Origin: JANMDN01 sp031376285
GTDB taxonomy: Bacteria > Actinomycetota > Thermoleophilia > Miltoncostaeales > Miltoncostaeaceae
Direction of reading: 5' to 3'
DNA length: 64,000 nucleotides
Assembly: GCA_031376285.1 (NCBI GenBank)
Contig: JANMDN010000075.1
Location: forward strand, 80,388 to 144,387
Positions 1 through 7,061 of the stretch are shown in pieces. Both the position numbers and the translations under genes were made by a program. Below the pieces are notes generated by a model. That model saw only the letters and a list, made by a program, of their open reading frames with translations. It had not been told where the DNA came from and did not search any database. Positions within the stretch are counted from its first letter, which is position 1. Every line of letters begins with the position of its first letter.

Positions 1-620
1 ACCTCGGCCGGCGAGATCGTCGGCGGAACGACCTCGACCCGAGCACCTGCCACCACCAGTTCGGAGGCGATGCTCGCCTTCATCCCACAGTCGACGGCGA
101 CGACGACCGGCCCGTCACTTCCGAGCGATCGGCGCGGCCCGCTGGCTTCTGCGGCGAGGTCGCGACCGTCGAGTGTCGGCGCGGTCCGAACCAGGGCGAG
201 GAGTTCCTCGTCGCCAAGCTCGGTCGAGACGCCTCCGCGCATGGCGCCATGGTCGCGAAGGTGACGGGTGAGTCGGCGGGTGTCGCAGTCGTCCACGGCG
301 ACGACGCCATGCTCGGTCAGCCAGGTTTGCCAGCCCATCGGTCCGGCCGCCCCCGGCAGGTTGCCGGCGACGCGCATGATCACGGCCTCCGGCCAGACCC
401 GGCCGCTCTCGCAGTAGCCGGGACCCGCGCCGTAGTTTCCGATCATCGGCGCGGCAAAGCACAGGATCTGACCAAGGTAGGAGGGGTCGGTCACCGCCTC
501 CTGGTAGCCCGACATCGACGTGGTGAAGACCATCTCGCCGGTCCGCGTGCCATCGGCGCCCACGCTGCGGGCACGCAGAATCAGGCCGTCTTCGAGAACG
601 ACGAGCGCAGGCCGATGCAA
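1..620 (-). CDS. carA: Carbamoyl-phosphate synthase small subunit, N-terminal part (cut by window edge)
   Basis: This is the glutaminase subunit that supplies ammonia to CarB for carbamoyl phosphate in pyrimidine and arginine synthesis. About 206 codons are visible, covering the CPSase small-chain N-terminal domain (ALVVLEDG near the start, then FTTSMSGYQEAVTDPSY and DDCDTRRLTRHLRDHGAMRGG). The class I amidotransferase domain is only just beginning (VVVAVDCGMK) and its catalytic Cys lies off the edge. The start is TTG at 620: a TAG lies three codons upstream in frame, TTG is the only start codon between, and AGGT precedes it. It begins 6 bases after the preceding gene, so it is the distal visible gene of the pyr operon. 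Confidence 0.93.
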   Translation of the reverse strand, partial: MHRPALVVLEDGLILRARSVGADGTRTGEMVFTTSMSGYQEAVTDPSYLGQILCFAAPMIGNYGAGPGYCESGRVWPEAVIMRVAGNLPGAAGPMGWQTWLTEHGVVAVDDCDTRRLTRHLRDHGAMRGGVSTELGDEELLALVRTAPTLDGRDLAAEASGPRRSLGSDGPVVVAVDCGMKASIASELVVAGARVEVVPPTISPAE

Positions 621-626
621 CGACGT

Positions 627-1205
627 CTACCTGACGAGCTTTGAGATGGCTTTGAACGCGTCCCCGCCGGCCACCTCGAGCATCTCGAAGAGCACCGTCT
701 CGGCGCTCGAGACCTCCGCGCCGTGCGCGGACATCTTGCGGAGTCCCGCCTCCTTGTTCGCGGCCGTTCGTGAGCTCACCGCGTCGCTTGCGACGTGCAC
801 TCCGTAGCCGCGTGCGAGGAGGTCGAGCACGGTCTGGTTGACGCAGACGTGCGTCTCGACCCCGGCGACGACCCAGGACGTGCAACCGGCAGCGGCGAGC
901 TGTGCATCGAACGCCTCGACTCCACAGGCCGAGAACCGCATCTTCTCCACGATCTGCGTCCCGTGGGGCAGGACATCCGCGATCTCGGAGACGGTCGCGC
1001 CGAGGCCCTTCGGGTACTGCTCACTCACGAGGACCGGTCGCCCAAGGATCTCGAAGCCGGCCGCGAGGATGGCGCAGTTGCGGGCGACCACGTCGAAGCT
1101 GTCGATGACTGGTCGAAATGCCTCCTGGACGTCGACGATGATCAGGCCGGTCTCGTCCTTTCGAAGGAGTGACGAGTGGCGCTCGGGGTGCGCTACCGCT
1201 GCCAT
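627..1205 (-). CDS. Isochorismatase-family cysteine hydrolase inside the pyr operon
   Basis: A 192-residue single-domain isochorismatase-like hydrolase. The catalytic triad of the family is visible: Asp25 in IIVDVQ, Lys88 in VEKMRFSA and Cys121 in ETHVCVNQT. Family members hydrolyse amides or enol ethers (nicotinamide, ureidoacrylate, carbamoylsarcosine); the substrate cannot be read from the sequence. Its start overlaps the 3' end of pyrC by 13 bases and carA begins 6 bases after its stop, so it is co-transcribed with pyrimidine genes. That context makes an N-carbamoyl or ureido substrate an attractive but unproven idea. Confidence 0.9.
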   Translation of the reverse strand: MAAVAHPERHSSLLRKDETGLIIVDVQEAFRPVIDSFDVVARNCAILAAGFEILGRPVLVSEQYPKGLGATVSEIADVLPHGTQIVEKMRFSACGVEAFDAQLAAAGCTSWVVAGVETHVCVNQTVLDLLARGYGVHVASDAVSSRTAANKEAGLRKMSAHGAEVSSAETVLFEMLEVAGGDAFKAISKLVR

Positions 1206-2494
1206 GCGATCTGACCTCCTGCGATGGTTGCGCGAACGACACCGGCGAGCTCGCGCCCGGCAAACGCGCTGTTGGTGGACTTGCTCTGGTACCCGTTGGC
1301 GCCGACCGTGAATCGCTCGTCAAGGCAGATCACGGCCAAGTTGGCGGTCGCGCCTTGGGCAAGAGTCGGCGGATCAAGACCGACGACTCGGGCCGCGTCG
1401 GTCGACATCCGCTGCACCAGCAGGGCGAGGTCGAGCGTTCCGGGGAGGACCAGATCGGTGTAGAGCACGGAGAACGCGGTCTCGAGACCGGTAACACCAA
1501 ACGGCGCGTCCTCGAACGGCGCGTCCTTCTCGTTTGCCGCGTGTGGCGCGTGGTCGGTCGCGACGCAGTCGAGCGTCCCGTCGATCAGGGCGGCGATGAG
1601 CGCGTCTCGGTCGCGCGAGGCCCGAAGCGGCGGGTTCATTTTGTGTCTGGCCGGGTCGATGTCGGGCTCGATGTCAGCGTCGGTCAGCACGAGGTGATGC
1701 GGGGTGACCTCCGCGGTCACCGCAACGCCGAGCGCCTTCCAGCGGCGAATCTCCTCGACGGTCTGCCAAGCCGAAACGTGGCAGATGTGGATGGTCGCGC
1801 CTTCGTATTGGGCCAGGGCGCAGTCGCGACCGACCGCGATCGATTCGCTCACCGCGGGGATCGCTTCGAGACCAAGCCGACTCGCGACGGCCCCCTCGTG
1901 GACGACGCCCGCGCCTGAGAGCTCGCGATCCTCCTCGTGCAGGACGAGGGGCAGGCCGTGAAGGCGTTGGTACTGCAGCGCGCGCCGAAAGACCTGCGCG
2001 TTCCAGACCGGGCGACCGTCGTCGGTGAATCCCGCTGCTCCGAGGCGTGCCAGCTCGGCCTGTTCGGTCAAGGCCTCACCCTCGAGACCCACCGTGATCG
2101 ACGCGTAGAAGCCCGTGGGAATGACGGCCTCGGCCGCAGCGCGGCGTCGCAGGCTCTCGAGGATGGATGCCGAGTCGACGACCGGGCGGGTGTTCGGCAT
2201 CCCGACGATCGCGACAAAGCCACCCGAGGCCGCCGCGCGGCTGCCCGAGCCGATGTCCTCGCAGTCCTCACGCCCGGGTGTGCGCAGGTGAACGTGCGGG
2301 TCGACAAACCCAGGGGTGACGAGGCAACCGGTGGCGTCGATTGACTCGAGGCCGTCAGGAGACCCACCGATGACACCGTCCCTGATGACGATGTCGCCGA
2401 TCCGATCGATTCCGGCGGCGGGGTCGAGCAAGCGGGCACCGCGAATCACCACTGAGGCAAGCGGACCGGGACGCTGAATCAACCGTTCGTTCAT
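1193..2494 (-). CDS. pyrC: Dihydroorotase (class I type)
   Basis: Catalyses reversible cyclisation of carbamoyl aspartate to dihydroorotate, the third step of UMP synthesis. The 433-residue protein has the amidohydrolase metal motif PGFVDPHVHLRTPG (His67, His69), the GFTDDGRP segment typical of class I enzymes, later His ligands in VLHEED and HICHVSA, and the catalytic Asp in CVATDHAPH. The ATG at 2494 overlaps the pyrB stop as ATGA; a longer in-frame extension exists upstream but only runs through pyrB. Translational coupling to pyrB is therefore likely. Length is normal for the bacterial class I family. Confidence 0.95.
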   Translation of the reverse strand: MNERLIQRPGPLASVVIRGARLLDPAAGIDRIGDIVIRDGVIGGSPDGLESIDATGCLVTPGFVDPHVHLRTPGREDCEDIGSGSRAAASGGFVAIVGMPNTRPVVDSASILESLRRRAAAEAVIPTGFYASITVGLEGEALTEQAELARLGAAGFTDDGRPVWNAQVFRRALQYQRLHGLPLVLHEEDRELSGAGVVHEGAVASRLGLEAIPAVSESIAVGRDCALAQYEGATIHICHVSAWQTVEEIRRWKALGVAVTAEVTPHHLVLTDADIEPDIDPARHKMNPPLRASRDRDALIAALIDGTLDCVATDHAPHAANEKDAPFEDAPFGVTGLETAFSVLYTDLVLPGTLDLALLVQRMSTDAARVVGLDPPTLAQGATANLAVICLDERFTVGANGYQSKSTNSAFAGRELAGVVRATIAGGQIAWQR

Positions 2495-3441
2495 GCGGCC
2501 GACAGCGCCCGAAGCGGGGTGGCAAGACGGTCGCCCGTCTGCTCGGCAAGGAGCTCGTAGAGCACCGCCATTCGAACGACGAGGCCGTTTGCGGCCTGCT
2601 GCTGGATGAGCGCCTCGGGGGCGTCGGCGACGGAGTCCGAGATTTCCACTCCACGATTCATCGGCCCCGCGTGCATGACGCGTTGGCCCGGGCGGAGGCG
2701 ATGTGCCCCGACGCCGTATTCGGCCGCGTACTCCCGGAGGCTCGGGACGAACCCGCCCGCGCCCATCCGCTCGAGCTGCATCCGAAGCACGTAGATGACG
2801 TCCGCGTCGGCAAGGACCGAGATGTCGCTTGTCACCTCGACTCCGAATGCCTCCTCGCAGTCGCGCGGAAGCAGCGTCGGAGGGGCGACGAAGGTCACGT
2901 GGGCGCCCATTCGCACGAGGGCGGTGGCGCACGATCTGACGACCCTTGAGTGGGCGATGTCGCCGACGAAGGCGACGTTCAAACCTCGGATCTCGCCAAC
3001 CTCGCGCTGGATCGTGTAGAGGTCGAGCAGGGCCTGCGTCGGATGCTGGTGCTTGCCGTCACCCGCGTTCAGGACCCCAGCCTCGGTGTAGCGAGTTGCC
3101 TGGCGGCAAGCCCCGATGGCGCGGTGCCGGATCACGAAGACGTCGGGCTCGTAGGCGTTCAGCGTCAGAATTGTGTCCTTGAGGCTCTCGCCCTTCTCGA
3201 CCGAGGACCCGGAACTCTTGATCGACACGACGTCAGCCGAAAGGCGCTTGGCCGCGAGCTCGAACGATGTCGCGGTCCGGGTCGAGGCCTCGAAGAAGAG
3301 GTTGACGACCGTGCGACCACGCAGCGTCGGCACCTTCTTGATGTCCCGGTGCATGACCTCCTCGAACCGCGCCGCGCTCGCGAGCAGGTGCTCGATGTCG
3401 TCGGTTGCGAGGTCGTCGATAGTGATCAGCGAACGGCCCAT
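2491..3441 (-). CDS. pyrB: Aspartate carbamoyltransferase catalytic subunit
   Basis: Transfers the carbamoyl group to aspartate, the committed step of pyrimidine synthesis. The 316-residue protein has the carbamoyl-phosphate loop FFEASTRTATSFE (Ser53-Thr56), the SSVEKGESL loop, HPTQALLD and the MHAGPMNRGVEI segment near the end. The ATG at 3441 is preceded by a strong purine-rich Shine-Dalgarno (AGGAAAGGAAG) and begins 16 bases after the pyrR stop. The stop overlaps the pyrC start. No pyrI-type regulatory subunit is present. Confidence 0.95.
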   Translation of the reverse strand: MGRSLITIDDLATDDIEHLLASAARFEEVMHRDIKKVPTLRGRTVVNLFFEASTRTATSFELAAKRLSADVVSIKSSGSSVEKGESLKDTILTLNAYEPDVFVIRHRAIGACRQATRYTEAGVLNAGDGKHQHPTQALLDLYTIQREVGEIRGLNVAFVGDIAHSRVVRSCATALVRMGAHVTFVAPPTLLPRDCEEAFGVEVTSDISVLADADVIYVLRMQLERMGAGGFVPSLREYAAEYGVGAHRLRPGQRVMHAGPMNRGVEISDSVADAPEALIQQQAANGLVVRMAVLYELLAEQTGDRLATPLRALSAA

Positions 3442-3457
3442 GACGAGCTTCCTTTCC

Positions 3458-4018
3458 TCATGAGTTGGTGGCCTCGTCGCGTTCGATGACGACCTCGTCG
3501 AGGCCGTCGATCTCCTTGAGACGAACGGTGACTCGCTCGTCGCGTGCCGTCGGGAGGTTCTTTCCGACGTAGTCCGGTCGGATCGGCAGCTCGCGATGGC
3601 CTCGGTCGACGAGCACCGCGAGGCGCACGAGCGGCGGGCGCCCGTAGTCGAGCAGGGCATCGATCCCTGACCTGATGGTCCGCCCGGTGTAGAGGACGTC
3701 GTCGACGAGGACGATTTCGTGCTTGGTGAGGTCGAAGTCGAGTTCGGTCGCCCCGACGACGGGCATCGCGTCGCGTCGCCCTCCGGGACCGACGCCAACG
3801 TCGTCGCGGTAGAGCGCGATGTCGAGTGTGCCGAGGGCCGGCCGAGGCCCACCGAACCGCTCGATCAGACTGGCCAGACGGCGAGCGAGTGGAACGCCGC
3901 GAGTGTGGATGCCGACGAGCGCGAGCGGTTCGACCTCGACGTGGCGCTCGACGATTTCGTGCGCGATTCGGGCGATGGTCCGATCGAGCTGCTCGGCGTC
4001 GATAACGACGCGGGCCAC
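3458..4018 (-). CDS. pyrR: PyrR: pyr operon RNA-binding regulator / uracil phosphoribosyltransferase
   Basis: PyrR senses UMP against PRPP and binds a loop in pyr mRNA; many homologues also have uracil phosphoribosyltransferase activity. The 186-residue protein has the type I PRTase PRPP motif IVLVDDVLYTGRT (about residues 102-114), the N-terminal GIHTRGVPLA segment and the GVGPGGRR loop region. The GTG start at 4018 has no Shine-Dalgarno of its own and lies 4 bases after the stop of a 14-codon leader ORF, so its translation probably depends on coupling. It heads the operon pyrR-pyrB-pyrC-hydrolase-carA. Confidence 0.94.
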   Translation of the reverse strand: MARVVIDAEQLDRTIARIAHEIVERHVEVEPLALVGIHTRGVPLARRLASLIERFGGPRPALGTLDIALYRDDVGVGPGGRRDAMPVVGATELDFDLTKHEIVLVDDVLYTGRTIRSGIDALLDYGRPPLVRLAVLVDRGHRELPIRPDYVGKNLPTARDERVTVRLKEIDGLDEVVIERDEATNS

Positions 4019-4022
4019 GGCG

Positions 4023-4067
4023 CTAACCGGGCGGAGAACTCGAAGGTACTGGCGTGCGACGTGTCAT
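4023..4067 (-). CDS. Putative 14-codon leader ORF in front of pyrR
   Basis: An ATG at 4067 follows AAGGAG at ideal spacing (six bases between GGAG and ATG) and reads MTRRTPVPSSSPPG before a TAG ending at 4023. The pyrR GTG starts 4 bases later in another frame. The Shine-Dalgarno belongs to the lower stem of the PyrR-binding loop just upstream. I infer that ribosomes load on this leader and pass to pyrR by coupling, so that PyrR bound to the loop would block both. The peptide itself shows no recognisable function. Confidence 0.55.
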   Translation of the reverse strand: MTRRTPVPSSSPPG

Positions 4068-4073
4068 TTGCGG

Positions 4074-4100
4074 CTCCTTCCCGGCCTCACTGGACCGGAG
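4074..4100 (-). promoter_or_regulatory. PyrR-binding RNA loop overlapping a Shine-Dalgarno
   Basis: On the minus strand a stem-loop starts directly after the rnz stop codon. The lower stem pairs CTCC with GGAG, an internal bulge follows, an upper stem pairs CCGG with CCGG, and the loop carries TCCAGTGAGG, the signature PyrR recognises in pyr leaders. The 3' strand GGAG of the lower stem is the Shine-Dalgarno of the leader ORF. No terminator or antiterminator pairing is evident between it and pyrR. Translational repression therefore fits better than attenuation. Confidence 0.85.
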
Positions 4101-5096
4101 TTAAAGGTGCTCCTGTGAGGACTCACGTACTTCTTGCTGGAGGCTAGCACGCCGCTCGGCGTTCCAAGAAATGTGCCGCGCCGGACCGCGCTCCGGATAG
4201 GGAATCTCGACGCGGTCGAAGTCACGGGGAATGATCGTTTTAGCGAACGCGGCTTCGGCCTCGGCTCGGATGTCGCGCACCATGTTTCGGGACGAGATGT
4301 GGGTGAGCGCCAGGAGCGACACCTCCGCGGCGACGGCGACGAGGGCCGCGTCACGGGCGGTGCTGTGCCCGGTCTTGTCGGCGCGGTGGCGGTCTGCCTC
4401 GACGAAGGTCGCCTCGTGAACCAGGAGATCGGCGGCGCGGGCTGCGTCGATTGTCGCGCCGCATGGCTCGGTGTCGCCGGTGAGGATGATGCGCCGGCCA
4501 CTCCGTGCCTGCCCGAGAACCTGGTCGGGCAGGACCTTCCCCCCGACGACGTCAACGCTCTCGCCGCGCTGCAGGCGTCCGAAGTCCGGCCCCTCGGCGA
4601 CGCCAAGCTCACGCGCCCGGGCGACGTCGAACGCGCCCGGACGAGACGCTTCCACGAGGGCGAACCCGATCGAGGGCACACCGTGCTCCGTCGCAAACGC
4701 CGCGATCGCGCCACCCTCGATCGGCAACTCGTCGGCCGGTCGCCACTCCTCGACGGTCACCCGAAATGAGAGCCGCCCGATGACCGGGCTGAGCCGATCG
4801 AGGAATGTCTTGGTGCCGGTGGGCCCGGCAATCAGGAGTTCTCGGTCCCGGTCTCGAAGGCCGTAGCTCTTGAGAAGGCCCGGCAGCCCGAGGACGTGGT
4901 CGGCGTGTACGTGGGTAAGAAGGATCGTGTCGAGGTCGACGAGGCCGTGTCCCGAGCGAAGCAGCTGCCGCTGGGTTCCTTCGCCGCAGTCGACGAGGAT
5001 TCGCTCGCCGCCGCGAGCGATGAGGGTCGCGGCGGTTCCCCGTCGGGCTGATGGCGCCGAGGCCGCGGTGCCAAGGAAGGTGATCGAGAGGTCCAC
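4101..5096 (-). CDS. rnz: Ribonuclease Z / metallo-beta-lactamase-fold tRNA 3' processing enzyme
   Basis: Endonuclease that removes 3' trailers from tRNA precursors. The 331-residue protein carries the zinc motif THVHADHVLG (HxHxDH at residues 62-67), LTGDTEPC (metal-bridging Asp), LLVHEATF and the late LTHISSR histidine, in the order expected for RNase Z. The N-terminus (ITFLGTAASAPSARRGTAA) is the family signature. The start is GTG at 5096. Its stop codon abuts the PyrR-binding loop, so the pyr leader may lie partly in the rnz 3' end or be transcribed with rnz. Confidence 0.92.
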   Translation of the reverse strand: MDLSITFLGTAASAPSARRGTAATLIARGGERILVDCGEGTQRQLLRSGHGLVDLDTILLTHVHADHVLGLPGLLKSYGLRDRDRELLIAGPTGTKTFLDRLSPVIGRLSFRVTVEEWRPADELPIEGGAIAAFATEHGVPSIGFALVEASRPGAFDVARARELGVAEGPDFGRLQRGESVDVVGGKVLPDQVLGQARSGRRIILTGDTEPCGATIDAARAADLLVHEATFVEADRHRADKTGHSTARDAALVAVAAEVSLLALTHISSRNMVRDIRAEAEAAFAKTIIPRDFDRVEIPYPERGPARHISWNAERRASLQQEVRESSQEHL

Positions 5097-5140
5097 CTCG
5101 GCACCCTATCCGGCGACCCCCGCGCACGGCTCCCTCCCCG

Positions 5141-5199
5141 TGACTGTCACGGAAGGCCCGTTTCTTGACTGTCACATTGACCCCCATTCTTGACAGTCA
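5141..5199. promoter_or_regulatory. Three TGACNGTCA palindromes at exact 25-bp spacing
   Basis: Between the divergent rnz and RNase genes lie TGACTGTCA (5141-5149), TGACTGTCA (5166-5174) and TGACAGTCA (5191-5199), each starting exactly 25 bp after the last. The second and third are also arms of a 14-bp perfect inverted repeat (5161-5174 with 5191-5204). A TTGACA hexamer at 5190-5195 could be a -35 element for the RNase gene, but no convincing -10 follows. The even phasing suggests an operator for a dimeric regulator; this is inference. Confidence 0.6.
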
Positions 5200-5292
5200 A
5201 GAAATTGGCGCTCGGAGCGACATGAACCGTTCCAGCGCGTGCCAATGCGCCAGGCAGGGGCCGGACCTCTCGGCACCAGGCACAATGGTGCG

Positions 5293-5745
5293 GTGACCCG
5301 TCGGCGTCGCCACTACACCTGGCCCCAGGTCATCGTCCCGGCCGTTGCGCTCGTGGCGCTCCTCATCGTGGGCCTTGTGCTCGCGAGCCGCGACTCGGGC
5401 ACCAGCACGACGTCCAAGAGCAGCACCCGCTCGACGAGCCAACGTAGTCAGACGGCGCGTGGTCGCGAGATTGTCACCGTCGATGTGTCGGATCTGCCGG
5501 GACAGGCCCGCACGACGCTCCGCTTGATCTCGAGTCGCGGACCCTTCCCGTACCGGCAGGACGGCGTCGTCTTCGCAAACCGCGAGAGTCGCCTTCCCAG
5601 ACAAGAGCGAGGCTACTACCACGAGTACACGGTCGAAACGCCCGGATCGCGCGACCGCGGGGCTCGACGAATCGTCACCGGCCGCAGCGGTCAGAAGTGG
5701 TACACGGCCGACCACTATCGGAGCTTCGTGAGGATCAGGACGTGA
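5293..5745 (+). CDS. Membrane-anchored barnase-like guanyl-specific ribonuclease (N1/T1 family)
   Basis: The C-terminal ~95 residues match the microbial RNase N1/T1/barnase fold: FANRESRLP, the catalytic Glu in YYHEYTVETPG, the Arg in RGARRIVTG and the catalytic His in YTADHYRSF. The N-terminus has a basic stretch, one hydrophobic segment (about residues 11-30) and a Ser/Thr-rich linker, so it is either secreted or anchored outside the membrane. I place the start at GTG 5293, giving 150 residues; an ATG at 5239 would add 18 residues of poor quality. The stop overlaps the start of a barstar gene, so the two form a coupled nuclease/inhibitor unit. Confidence 0.88.
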   Translation: MTRRRRHYTWPQVIVPAVALVALLIVGLVLASRDSGTSTTSKSSTRSTSQRSQTARGREIVTVDVSDLPGQARTTLRLISSRGPFPYRQDGVVFANRESRLPRQERGYYHEYTVETPGSRDRGARRIVTGRSGQKWYTADHYRSFVRIRT

Positions 5746-6140
5746 CGCCCTCGTCTGGCGTCTTTCGCGCTCCGGCGGGCGGTTGGGGCCGCTACCGCGC
5801 CGCCCTGCATGGTGGCTGGCGTTGGCATCGCGTCGACGTCGCTGGTGGCGAGTCGATCAACGACCTCCACGAAGCCCTCGCGGCGGGCCTTGAGCTGCCG
5901 AACTGGTACGGCCACAACCTTGACGCCCTCATGGACGTTCTCCGCGACTTGGAGGATCCGCCAGCCCGCGGCACCGTCATCGAGATCGAGGGCGCGGATC
6001 TCGTGGCGGGCAACGCGCGGTGGGTGGAGGCGCTCGAGGTGCTGAGCGATGCGGCCCACGAGGCGTCATCGCGAGGCGTCGGACTCTGCGTGCTCGTCGC
6101 CGGGGCCGCCGGTGAGGGCCTCCCTCCCCTACCCGACTGA
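5742..6140 (+). CDS. Barstar-family ribonuclease inhibitor
   Basis: A 132-residue protein with the barstar core: a ligand loop around LPNWYGHNLDALMDVLRDL and a following FVEIEG-like strand (TVIEIEGADLV). In the family, the Tyr/Trp/Asn/Asp loop plugs the active site of barnase. The GTG at 5742 overlaps the TGA of the RNase gene as GTGA, fixing stoichiometric coupling; an in-frame ATG further upstream would lie inside the RNase gene. It presumably protects the cytoplasm from RNase that fails to be exported. Its 3' end overlaps the convergent phosphoesterase gene by 12 bases. Confidence 0.86.
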   Translation: MTPSSGVFRAPAGGWGRYRAALHGGWRWHRVDVAGGESINDLHEALAAGLELPNWYGHNLDALMDVLRDLEDPPARGTVIEIEGADLVAGNARWVEALEVLSDAAHEASSRGVGLCVLVAGAAGEGLPPLPD

Positions 6141-6671
6141 GCGAATCAGCTCCTCTGGGAGTGGGCCGCCTGGCCCGTCGAGCCCGCGAAAGGTGACCTC
6201 GGGCGACTGACCGCTTGAGACGTGGATCTCGGCCATGCTGTGCAGCGGTTGCCGACGGCAGTCGGTGGCGCTCCCGGGATTCAGGATCGTCAGTCCCGAG
6301 GGCTCGCGTGCGAGCAGCGGAATGTGGGAGTGCCCGAAGATGACGACGTCGGCCTCCGGAAACCGTTTTGCGAGGCGCTGGAGGCGACCGGCTTCTGGGC
6401 CGCCGTTGTGGACGATGGCGAGGCGCAGCCCGTCGATTTCGTGCTCGACGCTCGCGGGGAGATCATCCCGAACATCGGCGTCGTCGGCATTGCCGAATAC
6501 GGCAAGTAGCGGTGGCCCGAGGCGACGCAGCATGGTGAGGGTGGCGGCGTCGGCGAGGTCCCCGGCGTGGATGAGCAAATCCGCCCCCTCGATCGCGGCG
6601 AGGCAGGTCGCCGGGAGCGTGCGTCCGTGCGAGGGGAAGTGGGTGTCGGAGATGACCGCGATTCGGGTCAC
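6129..6671 (-). CDS. YfcE/MJ0936-type metallophosphoesterase
   Basis: A 180-residue calcineurin-like phosphoesterase of the small YfcE type. Metal ligands are visible in order: ISDTHFPSHG, LIHAGDLAD, FGNADD, IVHNGG and FGHSHIPLL, and the protein ends soon after LNPGSATDCRR as usual for the family. Characterised relatives are Mn-dependent phosphodiesterases with weak or broad substrate use, so the physiological substrate is unknown. The start is GTG at 6671, a short distance after the small upstream ORF on the same strand. Confidence 0.88.
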   Translation of the reverse strand: MTRIAVISDTHFPSHGRTLPATCLAAIEGADLLIHAGDLADAATLTMLRRLGPPLLAVFGNADDADVRDDLPASVEHEIDGLRLAIVHNGGPEAGRLQRLAKRFPEADVVIFGHSHIPLLAREPSGLTILNPGSATDCRRQPLHSMAEIHVSSGQSPEVTFRGLDGPGGPLPEELIRSVG

Positions 6672-6681
6672 GACGTTCCGT

Positions 6682-6864
6682 TCACGCGGGAGTGATCAGC
6701 GGGGGCAGTCCGAAGCCGCCGCGGACCGCGCCGAGCACCTCGTCGAAGTAGGCCGCGACGTCGCGCCCCTCCGAGCCGGTCGGGCGTCCTGCCGCGGCGC
6801 TGACCCGCGCGGCGACGATCTCCGCTGCGATCTCAACCGCCCGATGGTCCAAATCGTCACTCAC
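6682..6864 (-). CDS. Small hypothetical protein (60 aa)
   Basis: A short ORF reading MSDDLDHRAVEIAAEIVA and ending GGFGLPPLITPA, starting at GTG 6864 and ending 10 bases before the phosphoesterase start. The amphipathic helical N-terminal half and tight spacing suggest a real co-transcribed gene. I do not recognise a family. The alternative is a spurious ORF in the gap between the tRNA and the phosphoesterase gene. Confidence 0.5.
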   Translation of the reverse strand: MSDDLDHRAVEIAAEIVAARVSAAAGRPTGSEGRDVAAYFDEVLGAVRGGFGLPPLITPA

Positions 6865-6933
6865 CGCTGCCGCCTCCTGGTTGGCCCTGCGTGAGGTGAC
6901 ATCCTGCCCGAGTGCCAGCTACACTCGCCGTGA

Positions 6934-7006
6934 GCGCGCGTAGCTCAGTGGATAGAGCGCTGGCCTCCGGAGCCAGAGGTCGCAGGTTCGAATCCTGCCG
7001 CGCGTG
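6934..7006 (+). tRNA. tRNA-Arg (CCG)
   Basis: A full cloverleaf: acceptor GCGCGCG pairs with CGCGCGT (the last pair is G-U), D-arm GCTC/GAGC, anticodon stem CTGGC/GCCAG with loop CTCCGGA giving anticodon CCG, a five-base variable loop, and T-arm GCAGG/CCTGC around TTCGAAT. CCA is not encoded. The 3' half is duplicated in decayed form at about 8759-8805, which suggests the gene has served as an integration site. Confidence 0.95.
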
Positions 7007-7061
7007 CTTCGCCGCCCTCGGCTCCGATTTGGAGACCGATGTTGGCTGCGCCAGCATCGAG

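Noticed and set aside
4074..4100. Rho-independent terminator for rnz
   Set aside because: The loop carries the PyrR recognition sequence and its 3' strand is a Shine-Dalgarno; no U-tract follows.
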